DNA of 64,000 nucleotides, from assembly GCF_001039355.2 (NCBI RefSeq), contig NW_019775731.1, forward strand, positions 63,119 through 127,118, given 5' to 3'. Below are positions 13,842 to 27,562 of this stretch, piece after piece. A program made the position numbers and the translations under genes. The stretch is from Lingula anatina. Taxonomy: Eukaryota; Brachiopoda; Lingulata; Lingulida; Lingulidae. Every line of letters begins with the position of its first letter. Within the stretch, counting starts at the first letter, position 1. The notes beneath the pieces were generated by a model. The model ran no database searches. It was not told the origin of the DNA and worked only from the letters and a program-made list of their open reading frames with translations.

Positions 13842-16800
13842 GCTATGTTCCATGTTTCAGCACTCACATATGCAGTGATCAGCTCGGTTCAACTTGGGGA
13901 AACAAAGATGTCTTCGTTCTGCATGTTTCTCGGGGTAGGACGTCCTCGTAATAGACTTCTGTACAGGCGTCTGGGTCGTTTGTACTTTGTCTTCATTGGC
14001 CGGCAGCACTGTACAAACTGGCTGGAAATATATATGATTAGTAATAACTGTAATGGGGAATTATATTAACTGTCAACCCTATATTCGTTTCAGAAGGAAA
14101 TGATAATGATGGTTAAAAAATAATGATGCTAACAATAAAAGTACTCGGAGAGCGCAGACCTCCTGCAAGGCAGCTCCAATTATTATTAATCATTGCTTAA
14201 TTAGAGAATCAATCAAATTAAGTAACCAATTCCACATTGTTATTATTTTTTTATTCACTAATTAATTAGTTGAATTCTCATTATTAATTTATTAATCACC
14301 AAATCAAGTCCATTTCTGACCTATCCTGAAAGATTTCAACAAAATTCCTCCATAACATATGTAGTGTATTGGTCTATGTATTGTTTATGCGGCACACCAT
14401 GTGTGACATGACACCTGGTATCATGTGACTTGGAGCGGTAATCTTGAACGTAATAAACTAGAACTCACAACAAGGGCGACAAGGATGGTCAGAAACTTAT
14501 CACAGTGAATGAAAATTTTATGATTTTAGAAAACGTGGAGCCTCTGTGCTCAAATGTGTGTGACAGTGGTTGTGATGAAACACGGATTATACAAATGGAA
14601 AATGAAATTAGAGAAGTTAAACTCAAAATTTGAAGGAACTGTTGGAAAACGTATAAAATGACAGAGGCATTACAGAAGTTTCACACAGAATTTATCTCAT
14701 ATATGAGACATGATAAGCCATCCTTATTGAAAAATTCCGCCTTACCCTTGAATAATGCTCAGCCTGGACACATCGAGATAAATGATTCACATGATGCCGA
14801 TATCCCCTGGCTTCAATACTTCAACGGAGTCGCCAACTCCTATTCCAGCGGAGCTATCAAGTCCAAATGCTGATTTTACAGCAGAACCAAGGCGACCAGC
14901 TATCAGTGTTCCAACTGCGCCAGCGTAACGTTATGGACATCAAAATTGTGATAAAGATCCGAGAGGGCCACAGCGACAGTTCCGCGACAATATACCCAGA
15001 TTCACTCCCATGCAGAGTTCGCGGTAAATGGATACTCCCCTGAATACTGACGAAAACCGACTGCCACATACGAGAGGTAGGTCATTTCCCATATATAACG
15101 AGTCACATTCCCTGCCCCAAGTCGCCCACCCGTTTTCAATCATATGATGGAAGCACTTACTTCAATTCATCTTACGTAAAATTATGTTGAGTTGCTGAGA
15201 GCGAGGGATGGGAAGTCATAGAAATCTATGGATGAAATTATGATCAATTCACTCGAAGCCCTCGACGAGTTCGTAAAACTACCACCTAACGAAAGGATGC
15301 ACCTATATAGTGCCGTAGATACCCTCATGAAATGTTTCGGAAAAACTGAGAACTTATCCTTAGGGCGCACAGAACTGGCCGCTATAAAACAAAAAGAAAA
15401 TATCCCATTCTATCAGTAAATTGTCCTTGGTATAACGTATTGTAGTAGCTGCGCTGTCACATCTGTTAATAACAACCTGATCAGTTCTGAGTCTGCCTCT
15501 CAACAATAACGTATTGGAGGTATTACAGTTCAGCCATGGTCACTTCTCGTAACAACTCCTTTTTCAGTTCTGTTACCATGTGGTTGGTCATCACCTACGT
15601 TAGGAGGGGTCACACATTGACCATGTAAGGATTTTAGGGGCCCCTTCCCTTGCAGGGCTTTAAGTGGTCATGATGTTGCTCACAGACAAACATGTTTTAT
15701 AATCAACTGATTAATTAATTAATGGATCATCACCAAGATCTCATCGATTCTTACTTGGTCCACTCCTGTCAGTTAATGAAAATTACATCAAAATCCGCCC
15801 ACAATTTCCCATAATTTTGCTAACAGGCAAAGAGATAAACAGGACAAAAACATAACCTCCTATTTATTACAACCAATAATGGCAATTATGTCAGAAAAAT
15901 CGAAAATAACAACAAACAGGATGCAGCAATAACTATATTACCAACCTTAAGAGAGAGAGAGGGCGTCATCTGGCCATTACCCACAGATGCATATTTATGT
16001 ACTTCAAAGTCTCCGTCGGGGTGGGGTGGGGGGGGGGTGGACCCCCATTCCATCCCCTTTTTTCTTTGAATGCAAGTTGAAAATATGTCCTATTACCTGA
16101 TCATGGATGCGTCTTATCGTCCTCACGTATTTCGCCTGTGGTCTATTCCTGGCGGGAGACGCTGGGCGGACCTCTGGGCATTGTGGCGGCGGTCCCGGGA
16201 CATAGTCCAGCAGATATGTGTCTCGGGTGCTCGACGACCAGGACGAAGAAGGGACAAAGTCGCTGCTGAAATACGGAAATCGATATTGGTTAACTTGTTT
16301 CAATTTTTCCTTTCCTCATTCTGCAGGAGTTCATTTCTGGCATAACTATAAGGACTAAGAGTTATTTAGACAAACTGTAGGCAGATTTAAAATGGAATCG
16401 GTGAAACTATGTGTTGAACGTCATGTAAATAAAACGAGGAATAGACAAATTGACTCGTAGTCTTAGACGAACGTATTTCATCAGCCAACTCTTACTGTCA
16501 TTTTCCTGACTAAAGGGACACAAGACACACTTGCATTTGACATAAAGTTTTTTCTATCAGCCTTTTTGGTAACATAATTATTCATATCAATAAGACATAA
16601 AAAATTGGAAATGGGAACCAGCTCTTTTTTGTGACATATTTCATGTCCTGCAACGTATCTCACCTACAGAGTTTGGACCAAAGATGCCAGCTCCCGGTCA
16701 TACAGCGTTTTACATACTTTTTGCCATTCATCATTGATTTAGTGACAGGTAAAATCTACTTATATATCTCTAGAACAAGTTTTCTCCGCTTGCCTGCCTC

Positions 16801-18422
16801 AATAATTTCAACATCGCCTCATCACGTTTTCCTCAACGATCCATCAGTTGACAACTAGTCGATGGCAACTCGGCGCCCGTGACGTCGACCAAACACGCTA
16901 ACTAAAAATTTATAAAGATGCCCAATGGGCATGACAACATATTCTTGTACGCCACTACATCAAGTTTACGTTCTTATCGCGTGTTGTTTGTTATAAACGC
17001 GTTTCTTTTTCTCTGCGCATACAGTTTTGTTTATCTACAAATATGTATTTTGTGTAATTATTTCCCTTTAGCTGTAGACATGGTTTAAAAGTTTCTTTTC
17101 AGTGTTAGTTTATTATCATTATTGTGAATGTGTGTGTGTGTGTGTGTGACAAAGAGAGAGAGATCAAGACGAGACTACATTAATCATTCATCCCGAGCAC
17201 GAACCAAAACGAATGAAAGAACACAGCAAATCCACCTCCCGCATGCCGAAAATTTTCGATTTTTTATGTCTATTTCCTCTTGAAGTAAGTAGCTTACCAA
17301 CGAGACCTTTTGAACCTGTATTGCTAACAGTCAAATCTTATAAAATTCGATATATGATTAATTGTCATAGTGTCTGATAGTACCCAAATCCTTATGCCCG
17401 ATTAGGGAATTGATTTTTTGTGCGTGCTATGCCACTGTGTTCTGACTGTCAAACAAAACATACAGGCTGTTTTCTTTACCAGATTTTCAACAAATCAAGA
17501 CAGAAGTAGGAAACTGGGAATTGATTTTCCGATACAAGACGGCAAAAATAAAATAGAAAGACGGCAGTTTAACCGACTGTACATATTAATGAAGCCGCTT
17601 TCCGGGTGGTAACCTCAGAGTCTGTTGTAAAAAATTAAGAACCTGACTGCACATCTGCAAACAGCGGTAAATGTAGTCTGCATTGGTAATGTCATTGTTG
17701 ACTGCCATAATTAAACCTACGATCCCCTCTGAACCATTAAGTATTCAATGAAAACTTTTGGACTTAAAAAACTATTTCGCTGGCCAGTTCTCTCAGGCCA
17801 GCTCATTCTATTTAATGTCTCCATAGCTAGAACAAATCTTAAATTCCAGACGGTGTGTCGTAAGACTTATCTTGGCTTAGGCGTAAAAAGAACCTTGCAT
17901 AAATGTTCCTTAAATAGGTAGAAAGGCAGAGCCAAGGGTAGCACAATGTTTAATGTACCATTTCTCAAACCAAGGACTCGAAAGCTACTCATTTTTTACG
18001 GATGGTAGATGGTATTTACTGTTTTTTTTTCGTGCAATTAATGCAGCTACATTATAATATAAATTTGTTTCAAGAACGGCGTTCCATTTTCATTTTTTTA
18101 CAAAATAATAGAAATCTCATTTAGGTATAAAGAATTTTAAAAAAATAATTCAAACGTTTCGCGAACAGACTTGAGAGCTTGCCGTCTTTACGATCAGTTC
18201 GTCTTTTTTTCCACGACAGAAACCGAATTTACGTTCAGTGGCTTTAAAATTTTCAGGTCTGACTCTTTACAACTATCTTTGGATATTTCTAACACAATCA
18301 ATGCTAAGGGCGCAACCCCCGACCCATGCTTGCCGACTCCATTCCACTCACCTTGAAGCAGATACCCGAAACGGGAATGCCAGCGGCTTGATGTTAATCT
18401 TATCAAATGTCCTTTCCAGCAT
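12010..18422 (-). CDS. Unidentified 257-aa protein, 7 exons
   Basis: Reconstructed from splice signals; function unknown. Exons (transcript order): 18352-18422, 16097-16265, 13868-14021, 13433-13503, 12883-12955, 12370-12486, 12010-12128. All introns are GT-AG with consensus donors (for example CAG|GTAATA, AT|GTGAGT). Phases 2,0,1,0,1,1 agree at every junction, and the joined frame of 774 nt has no internal stop, which is unlikely by chance. The product begins MLERTFDKINIKPLAFPF and ends YTNLLRSNTIT. It has no signal peptide, membrane segment or catalytic motif. It is rich in Pro, Arg, Thr and Cys, with a Ser-rich stretch followed by TRDTYLLDY and a basic TRKRRGFP segment. Short Pro/Arg/Thr-rich proteins of this kind are common among axonemal or sperm microtubule-associated proteins, but I cannot name a family and that comparison is weak inference. 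The gene converges on PLAA. The first exon is the least certain part. Confidence 0.68.
13805..13841 (+). repeat. TTA trinucleotide microsatellite
   Basis: About 12 uninterrupted TTA/ATT units immediately 3' (minus strand) of exon 3 of the unidentified gene. Confidence 0.9.
14520..15420 (+). pseudogene. Coding-like but broken tract inside an intron; possible decayed mobile-element ORF
   Basis: The plus strand holds short open segments with protein-like composition separated by stops or shifts: one around 14540-14630, one at 14658-14873 (starts MTEALQKFHTEFISYM), and one at 15228-15419 with LEALDEFVKLPPNERMHLY. They lie in the large intron of the convergent minus-strand gene. No domain is recognised. 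A degraded retroelement or transposon ORF is the simplest guess. The tract could also be random open frames. Confidence 0.25.
16664..16734 (-). other. Possible alternative first coding exon of the unidentified minus-strand gene
   Basis: A second ATG-bearing segment (MMNGKKYVKRCMTGSW start) ends at a consensus donor (TAG|GTGAGA) with the same exit phase 2 and the same 71-nt coding length as the chosen first exon. It would therefore also splice in frame to 16265. I prefer 18352-18422 because its residues read on smoothly into the Ser-rich exon 2. This one may be an alternative promoter product or chance. Confidence 0.3.
17129..17149 (+). repeat. TG dinucleotide microsatellite
   Basis: Run of TG units followed by a short GA-rich stretch, in the first intron of the unidentified gene. 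Confidence 0.8.
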
Positions 18423-18588
18423 GTTTTTTCACTCAAATATGTCCCGATGAGCAAGCAACATGTTGCTACATGTTGTCGCTTGGCAGAGCTCCCGATTTGG
18501 TGGCTTGTTCAAGCTATTTGTTTCGAGGGGGAAAAGTCAATGGATGTCAAATCGCTATAGTAGCAAATCTGACTTCGATTTTCAATTA

Positions 18589-18600
18589 TGACGTCACGTG
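18589..18600. promoter_or_regulatory. Overlapping CRE and E-box upstream of the unidentified gene
   Basis: The palindrome TGACGTCA (18589-18596, full CRE/ATF site) overlaps CACGTG (18595-18600, E-box), about 170 bp upstream of the chosen ATG at 18422 on the minus strand. Both are perfect consensus matches; that they act as promoter elements is inference from position. Confidence 0.4.
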
Positions 18601-21600
18601 TATTGTTTCGTTTACATACAGGCATGGCGTAACGCCTTTCCCTCATAGCGTTACGGGAGGGGGGGCAGCGAAGAGGCTAGGATACTTATTTTATTTCAGG
18701 TTGAAAGCAATTTTACCAATGGAGATAAAAATTTAACGAAGGCTAACAAAGGTAAAAGAAAAAATTCATTTCAAGGAATATAATGAAACATACCAAGTTA
18801 TGGCGTTAGGTAAGAAAAGAAAGGGAAAAGTTAGGTTGAGGGTCCATATTTTCGTTCACATAGTAATGCATGGTGGATGATGGGAAGAAAGAAAAATATT
18901 ATAATTAAAGCACAAAGTCAATATAACTTCTTTTGAGAAGAGAGAGGAAAAGAAAAAAATACACGTAAATCTAGAAGTGAAGTTACGCCGAATAATCGAA
19001 AATAACTGATTTTCCATTTTTCTATTCAAAATTCACCGTTCAGGGGGAAAAAAAAGAAAGAAAAAATATTTCGATCTATTAATATTTCCACACAAAAAAA
19101 GCTTAATTGTCATTGAGAACAAATTAAATCAATGGTTGGAGAATTCATTCTGATGTTTCTACATTGAATATATATTTAAAGACCTCGGGTGGCACATTCG
19201 ATAACCCCCATCTCGACAGTATAAATACAATTCTGCTTACATATTAACCTCTATGTACTCCCGTTTCAATTGACTTCTAATAGAAATATTTGAGTACCGC
19301 CAGCATAGTGTTTGTATTTACTGTTAAAGCAACAAAATGAAAACACGAGCTAAATATCCAGCAGTTCAAACAGTCTAGCTGCCCAAATGTTTTCATGTAT
19401 AGAGAACCAAAAACTTGTGATGACACTCATTTCTATTTATTCGTTGTTACAAACGAACTAATGGCAACAAGAAATTAATTCACTTCAGATACCGGAAAAT
19501 CAGAGAAAGTAGATTTCAATGCATAACTAATAATAATAATAACAATATGTATTTATTTGCAACTTAAAAAGTTGGATTTTAGAATAAAATAAAAAATCTT
19601 AAAACATACTTGTAAGCTTGGACATAATGACGAAATTATGTCCAAGCTGTAAGTGTTAAAATGATTCGATACACATTAAAAGTTCATAAAAACCTTAGTT
19701 TTTAAAATTTGATAAAGCCCAGGGTATAAAAGTTTTAGACGATCGGACAGTCCTCAGTTTTGGCACAGAGTACTTATAATTTACCCCCATTGGCATGGAA
19801 TAAAATGCTGTGTGAGCTTTTTCGTGTTTTTGATACTTATTATCCTTTAGTGCTAAAATTCAATTATTCATTTTTCCATTCACTCAAAACACTGTCCATT
19901 TCGTTAGGTCCATATGAAAGTCACTGCCACTGTGAGCCTACGTCACCCGGAGTCTGAGGATTTGCTGGCAACTCACTTCTATATGTGTAATCAGCATTAT
20001 TTTTCTGCGAGGCGGTTTTCCAGTAATCTCTGAAACAGGGTGGCTACCTTTATGACAGAGGGGCAACACTCGGTCGACATTAACACCGTGTCTCCACTAT
20101 CACGAGTAGTACGACAAAACACAATAAGCAAGTTGATTGATATACGGCAGGTTGAGACAGCTTTTACTCAAATGAGGTTTTATTAATTTATATTAACTAA
20201 TTGACCAGGTTATCAATATGGTTACCCAGATGATTGATGAGACTACTAAATTATGATGTAACCAAGATTCTATGTTAATCAGTTATGCGTAAACGAATTT
20301 TGTGAGGATGAGAACTTGTAATTTTTGTTCAATCTTTGAAAACACAGCGAGCAATGTTTATGGGAGAAGTGAGGTAACCTTCTAATACATATCTTTTTTC
20401 ATTTGGCGAAAAGGAAAAAGTCACAAATGATATAATAATAACTTTTTTATTAAAGAGTCAAATATTGCGTAAAGTAACAAGCAATTCTGACAAGTAGCAT
20501 AATTATTGCCCATTTTTTAGTCCGTCACCATATCTTTTTAATAGTAATATGCTTCAAAAACGTGATCAGTTATACATATATACATACACAGATATGACAG
20601 ACAAAAAAGATCCATACTATCTATTATTGCTTCATACCTATGTATTTTACCTCCAAGTCTAGATGTTCTTTTTAGATTTTATCTACTGAGATTCACTAAG
20701 TGTATCACTGTTATTGCAAAGCACAAGACGTAATTCTTTATCTCTTGGGAAATGTTACTCTTAATCTCTTTTAATTCTTTTTCAAAAATGTCTTCAGTCA
20801 TAAGTGCGACCTTTCAAAAAGTCAATATATTAAATCCAATGGATTCATTTTTTATATATAAATGGCATAAATATGAAACAAGCTTAAAGTTGTATCCTGG
20901 ATATATATGTATGTACAGCTGCCAGAATTATACAGACGGCCATGTCAGACAGATATTAATTATTCTCCCCATATCACAATACACTTTTATCATTCACAAT
21001 AGAATTCAGTGTTCAGTGTTACAAAGGAACAGTTCAACACTGGTCAGTACTCTAAGACCAAAATATACTTGTCTATTTTGTCCCTGGATTGAAATAGACC
21101 AAAATCTTAAATTTATAGGACAAACTTCCGCTTTTAGCTCTTGTATAGAACTTGGCCCCAGAACAACTACTTATATTACATTCTAATATGATACATCATG
21201 ACTTCAAAACTGTAAGCCAATTGAAAAAATTGCATAATATATATATGTATATATCAGACATGGCACTTGGTAACAAAGGACTGTGTAACAGGGGATCATT
21301 TTTTAAGTCCTTAACAGAACAAGTACATTTTTCACTTGCTTTTGATATGCAAGTAACTCCTAGCTATTACCATAACTCTTCACAAACAAAGTACAAGTTT
21401 AATTGCCTGAGAGTTGACAAAAAACACTTATCTTTAAGTTAACTGATCCAAGCTTCATGAAATATCTTTTTTAAAAGAAAATTGGAAGTATTCATATTTT
21501 TAATCTGTAACTTTTCAATTTAAAGTAACTTGTGCGTAACACAATAACAATGTTAACCTATGGTCTTCCCCTTGAATGGTGTCTGCAGCAGGGAAGTAGA

Positions 21601-21728
21601 TGGCAGTGGGAAGTTCTATACAATGTAAAACTTGGAAAAACTGAATACTTCTTTCCTTGAAAATTGTATCAAAACGTTATTGACCTTGAGTGACACTAAC
21701 TTCAACCGTTTTTAAGGTGTCAGTTTTG
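18601..21728. other. Intergenic spacer
   Basis: AT-rich spacer between the 5' end of the unidentified gene and the 3' end of the DOMON gene, both on the minus strand. Its right side probably includes the 3'UTR of the DOMON gene. Apart from the palindrome at 19615-19648 I see only A/T-rich simple sequence. Frames open here (such as 20752-21186 on +) have composition typical of random AT-rich DNA. Confidence 0.5.
19615..19648. repeat. Perfect 14-bp-arm palindrome (motif shared with 61579-61610)
   Basis: AGCTTGGACATAAT, six-base spacer GACGAA, then ATTATGTCCAAGCT: a perfect inverted repeat able to form a 14-bp hairpin. The inner arm CTTGGACATAA recurs as an inverted repeat near 61.6 kb. Confidence 0.85.
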
Positions 21729-24450
21729 TTATTGCTTTTCCTCAATATGGTTATCATCCTGCACAGGGGCGTCGTGAGTGTAGCCATTGCCGTCGAAACC
21801 ATTGTTGTCGTAGTATACTTTGCTGTTGTCTCTTGGTTGATCCTAAAATAAAGAAGAAAAGAACATATATATACCTAATCATTTCATGGAATCTACACCC
21901 AAGACCAAACAATAGGATTTCATTTCCGTGTGTCAATACTATGCGCCTTAATATGCATATGACCATTATTCCATAGAGCTGCCAAATGACGTTGCTGCAT
22001 TATAAGAATTAAACTGAATCTATATTTGCAAAGAAATCATCATTCCAGATTTCAGTAAGAGTAATGGACTGAAGAAATGAACAAAAAATTCTTTTATTGC
22101 AATCCTCAAATATGTACATAATTTTTATAAGAGGGTTTCTAATGGAAATGCAAAATGAATTCATAACACATTTCTAGCTTTTTTTTTAGCTAAAACCTAT
22201 TTGATTTAAAACTGTCGTTGTATTGTTTGTAAGCAAGCTTTATATGACAATTGGGTTGCATTCTACCCAGGGAGGTGAGAATGTCTACACAGTCTGAATC
22301 AAGGTCCAAAAATATGCCAGACATATTTTTGTATTGTCATCTGAACTGAGATGCAGTGATGACACTTGGGTATATAAGAAACAGACTTTACTTTTTAAAG
22401 TTAAAAATGTAAAAAGTTAAAACTCCATAACATCAAATTTTATTGAAACATTTTATGTTCCAGGAATAATCCACCAACACTCATAATGGCAGTGTTCCTT
22501 TTGCATTAAGAAAATGTTCATACTTAGACTCTACAGCTATTCCATATGTTTATATTTCAGGGTGAATAATCCATTTAGGGATGATTCAATTTTTAAAATG
22601 GTCATGTGCTCAAGCTCTACAGGTAACATTATTACAAAGTACTACTTCTACACTGAAAGAACTGTCTCAACATCCCTAGAAAACATTTTCAAGCAAAAAA
22701 AAAAAAAAAAAAAAAAAAATAAATAAATAAATAAATAAATAAAATAATAATAAAAACATGACCACACACATTTGGGGATGCTACATAACATGCACCAGTA
22801 CAAACTTTCCCACCATCACAAAAATTAACCTGACATAACTATGGGAAGTTATGTCCATTTTACCACGGAAAACAAATATTCCTTAAGTATAGCCAACAAA
22901 GTACACCTGCACTGCTTTTGACAGGAATCTGAAAGTTTAGAAAGTACCATGCAAAAGTTCTACAACAGTTAAAGACCATTACCAGGTTGAAGAATACTGC
23001 AAGTTATACATGCATGCACATTGAAATATTCAATCAGGTGAAACACTTGCAAACAATATACATAGAAATAGCTATAAAGTGAAGGCTCCAATCATATGTT
23101 AGGGGATGTGTTAGGGGATATGTTGTGCATAAATGGGAATAGGAAATTTCACAAAGCTGTACTATAGCACATATAGGGTGTGCTGAGTATTAGTAATTTT
23201 ATTAGTAACTAGATTAGTTATGAGCAATTACAGTTACCATATTCACCAAGGGTTAAAAAACATTTTTTTATCATTTTTTCTCCATTCCTTATATTCCAAA
23301 AGAATAAGAAAAAGGCCCAAGTAAAATATTGGTTAGTAATATTCAATGTAAATAATAAGCTAAATCCTCCAGCTATGAGAGAACAAACAAAAAGTCATCA
23401 AGCAGAAAAATAATATTAGTGTACAAAATTATGACAAATGAATTCAAGCAATATATATATATGTATATGGATAAATAGAAGTAGACTTAAGAAATTGAAA
23501 AGATATGTATGAGAAACTACGTAATTAATTTTTAATAGTTTGTGTTTTGAGTAATTAATCTTTGATCCTGTACAAGAAAATCTCTTTTGAAATTATTTAC
23601 TTTTAAGAAACAGAAATGTTTCATTAAAGTATATGCAGCATAGTAGTAGCAGTGAAATAATTTTTTCTAGAAACTGTGAAAGCACAAACAAAAGCAAGCA
23701 CTAATCTCACTAAAAATCTTTAGTTGAAAAGTTGTCACAAATGTTAAAAGGCTTAAATTGTTAGACAAGGTACTTGCAGAAGTAAAAGTAATTGAAACAA
23801 CCAGGAGTCATCTTATGCACCTAGATATATCTGAAATTTGGACATAGATAATCCAAAAGAGATCTTCCTGTGCTGGATAATTAGCTTTTCAAGTACAGGC
23901 ATACCTTGTGGCTAGTGAGGCTTTGAGTGGACTTTCTGTATGCCCTTTCTTTACGGAAATGGCAGCAACGTTCCACCAGGATAAATACGCCTATGAGAAT
24001 TATGGCCCCGCCAACACCCCCAATTATAGAAAATATCTGTATATCTGTCAGGTCTGCAAAATAAGCAACAAACAAAGCAAAATAAGTGACCTTTAGATGA
24101 CCTTGCCCTCATTTTTTTTCAACTACTCAAAAATGATGAGTCATGCTTGTTGCTGCAGCGTGTCCAGGATAACCTTAGACATCAAGTTAGACCAGAATCA
24201 AAATTTTCTGGANAAATGCAAAATATGACTCAGGTCTAACTCTCCTCTAGTAAAGATGCAAGAACTTACGCAAATTCCGCAACCCTCACACTCCTGTAAC
24301 CTGGCAGTGCTTCTTTCAAGGCAGGCTCAACCTGGAACATAACAGATGCTGTTTATAAAAAATAATAACATCTAAATTGTGCCTTAAATCATACTTAAGG
24401 GAAAATAGTAGTAGTAATAGTAGTAGTAGTAGCAGTAGTAGTCGTAGTGC

Positions 24451-24488
<38 letters not shown>

Positions 24489-27400
24489 ATCTTCACAAGT
24501 CTATTAATTCCACTGACTTTGTAAAATAACTAAGATCCATACGGCATAACCAATGCCAATATCCTGGCTTTACATTGCATGTTGTTATATCTTATCACAT
24601 CACCAGCTTGGTCATAGATCTTAGAGTAAAAGAAAGTGGATGCTGACTTTTGTGTAAGAACGACTTAAATGCAAAGAAGAAAATGAAAGTTTTTATTCAT
24701 TGACTATAGCAAACTCACGGCTGCCTTCACTTTGCTCTCAAGTTCTATAAACTCTTCCGTGTTCCTGTTCCTCAGGTTTTCAGTGAATGTGACACTGGTA
24801 AATCTGACAGATGCAGACATGGTAACTGTCACTAAAATAGTAAAAAAATGTCAAGTCAATTGCATTCAGTTATTTATTAGTATTAATCAAAGCACTTGAT
24901 GCCCTTTGTAAATAAAGCTGGAAGTTCATTATGTCATATTTCAATAATATTTTGAAACAGTTCCAACAGTTTTGGTTATCTTAAGTTGGAGCCTTTTTAC
25001 AATAGCAACTCAACTTTGCACAAATTTCAGAAACAATTTTCCACCCAACATTTCATAAATACAATGAAGTGGTCAGTAAAGAAAGCAGTCAACTTTAGAG
25101 TTGGATAGTAATATATATAAAAGAGTTTAAATTGTACGTATTGAAAAAAACAAAACAAAACAAACACATACCTGAAGAGCATGTCTTTATGCATATTTTT
25201 TCAGACGAAATAACAGGGGTTTTGGCATGCTTGTTTATAGATGTGCCAGACACGCTTCCACCAACAGCATACATAAAGTAGTAGCAATCAGTGTCAGAAA
25301 ACTGGAAGTCATTCTGGTTATCTCCGGTGTTTCTCGCTCTGGTAAACTTGATAGTTGTGACTCCAAACAGTTGGGAGCCCTCTATATTTTTTATATCTGA
25401 CCTTGAGTCCACTAATGGTGGAGAGTAACCCACTGCTTTCCTGAAGAGTACATAGAAAACAATATATGAAAGTTGCCATTTTAACTGCTTTGCAAGTTCA
25501 AAATTGATGAAAATAATATAAAGGACTTTTTTGTCTACTGTATCTTACATCTGTTGTAAATGATTTTTCAACAGGAGTACAGATAAGAGCACGGACATAA
25601 AAGGAAAAATCATATGGAACATAAGAGCACTGGATGAATCAGAACATTCACAACTGAGTTTGTTTATTTTCACTAAAGCAATGTTAAATATTATTTTCCT
25701 CTGACTAAATTAAATTGGATTATTTTTGACCAATTGCATTTCCGAAGAAAATTATTATACACCTCAAACTGAATATGCTCATTAGACATCAAATACAAAA
25801 CACATATAGAGTTTATAATTAATTACCTGTCCTGTACAACAACTCTTCCATCAGCCTCCACCCAACCAACAATAACATCTGTGTCAGGCTTTAAAAAATA
25901 CAGATATAAAAATAAGTAACATAAAAAATGCATAATTTCTGCTAAAACTTTTTATTTAGGAGTTAGCTTTAAATGACTAGAGTAAGTCTCTACATATTGA
26001 AATTAAAATGAAACATTCTGATCAATTCACAAACACAAAACAAGACTGCTAATCCATAAAAAAAAATTTCTGCAAAGAGCCAGCAGCTACATGTTCTCAT
26101 GTTTTTCTCTGTGTCAATTACAACATCTCAGAAACAAATACTGTACAACACAATATCATTCTTTGAGTCTCAGATTTTCTTTTAAAACATAATCGTCAAC
26201 ACTAATTTTGAAGCAGCGACATTGGCAAATAACGTGATTTTTAACAATCATTCCCCCCAAGTTGATTACATACCATAATGGTAGCTTGTCCAATATATTT
26301 AACCTATATGTAAACCACATTAAACATACACTTATTTATTAAAATGACCTTTTTCTCAATTGTTATTTTCCATTAACTGAAAACTTAATAAATCAGTTAC
26401 AAAATAAAAATAATTTGACCTACCATATTCCTATCTGGTGAGAATCCAATACCAATCCATTTGTTCTCAGTGTTTTTGGCTTTCAGAGTAAATGTCACCT
26501 CATCTACGGCTGCGTCATATTCCCAGGTGGCTTTGTATTCACAGTCATCATCAGTACAGCTAGTTGGTTGCTTGTATTCATTGCCACAAGGTTTGGTGAT
26601 TGGTTGTTCTGCAAAAATACAGAATTGTCCATAGTTTTAAAAGTGCAAAAAACATGTAGATCTGTTGCACACATAATTAACAACAGAATAACATATGAAA
26701 GAGAACTTAATTGATCATAAAAATTGCATAGAATACCCAGATATTGTTCAAGTTCAAGCTAAACGTTCATTAGAATACTTATGAAAATTATTTTTTATAA
26801 GATTTATGACTTTGACTAAGGCCAATATGCTGTTTTGCAAATTGATATTGACCGGAAGCCAAAGTCAATAATTATATGTAATTATATAATTCAATACCCA
26901 AAATATCAATGTTCTCCACGATAACACCAAAATTGCAATATTGCTGCCATCCAACATTGTTATCATCTGGATGCCAGTGTGTTTCTTTAAAGACTTGTCA
27001 AAAAAAAATAATTTTTTTTTTTTTTGGGGGGGGGGGTTTGAATCACCTTGTACATAATATCTCATGCTGTACACTCACCCACAAAGTTGAGTCTAGCCTG
27101 TCCTCTTTGGTTGCCATGACCATGATATTTGATCTCATCTGGACGATAAAAGTTGGACACAGCTGGGTTTCCTTTTTCAAGGCCAGACTCTGGGTTGTGG
27201 TAATATTGACCAATCTGCTGACCACGGGCCCAGATGACATGCATCACTTCATTTCTAATGTCATGATCCTGTTGTTCAGTAGCTACAGCCAAAAACAAAA
27301 TTTACATATTTATACATGAACGGCATCTGGAAATCTTCACTCTCACAGTCTGATATATAAATAGGGTGAAAATTGCAATCTTATGTGAATTTTATATTAT

Positions 27401-27503
27401 TTATAAATTCCATGCAAATGCATTTTCCTTTTTTCCTTTGTCTATCAAAATTATACAACACAACACAACTTCAAAAAACTCCATACACAATGTTCATCGA
27501 TTC

Positions 27504-27562
<59 letters not shown>

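Noticed and set aside
20752-21186. 144-codon plus-strand frame
   Set aside because: It lies antisense in the probable 3'UTR of the DOMON gene, with no domain and AT-driven composition.
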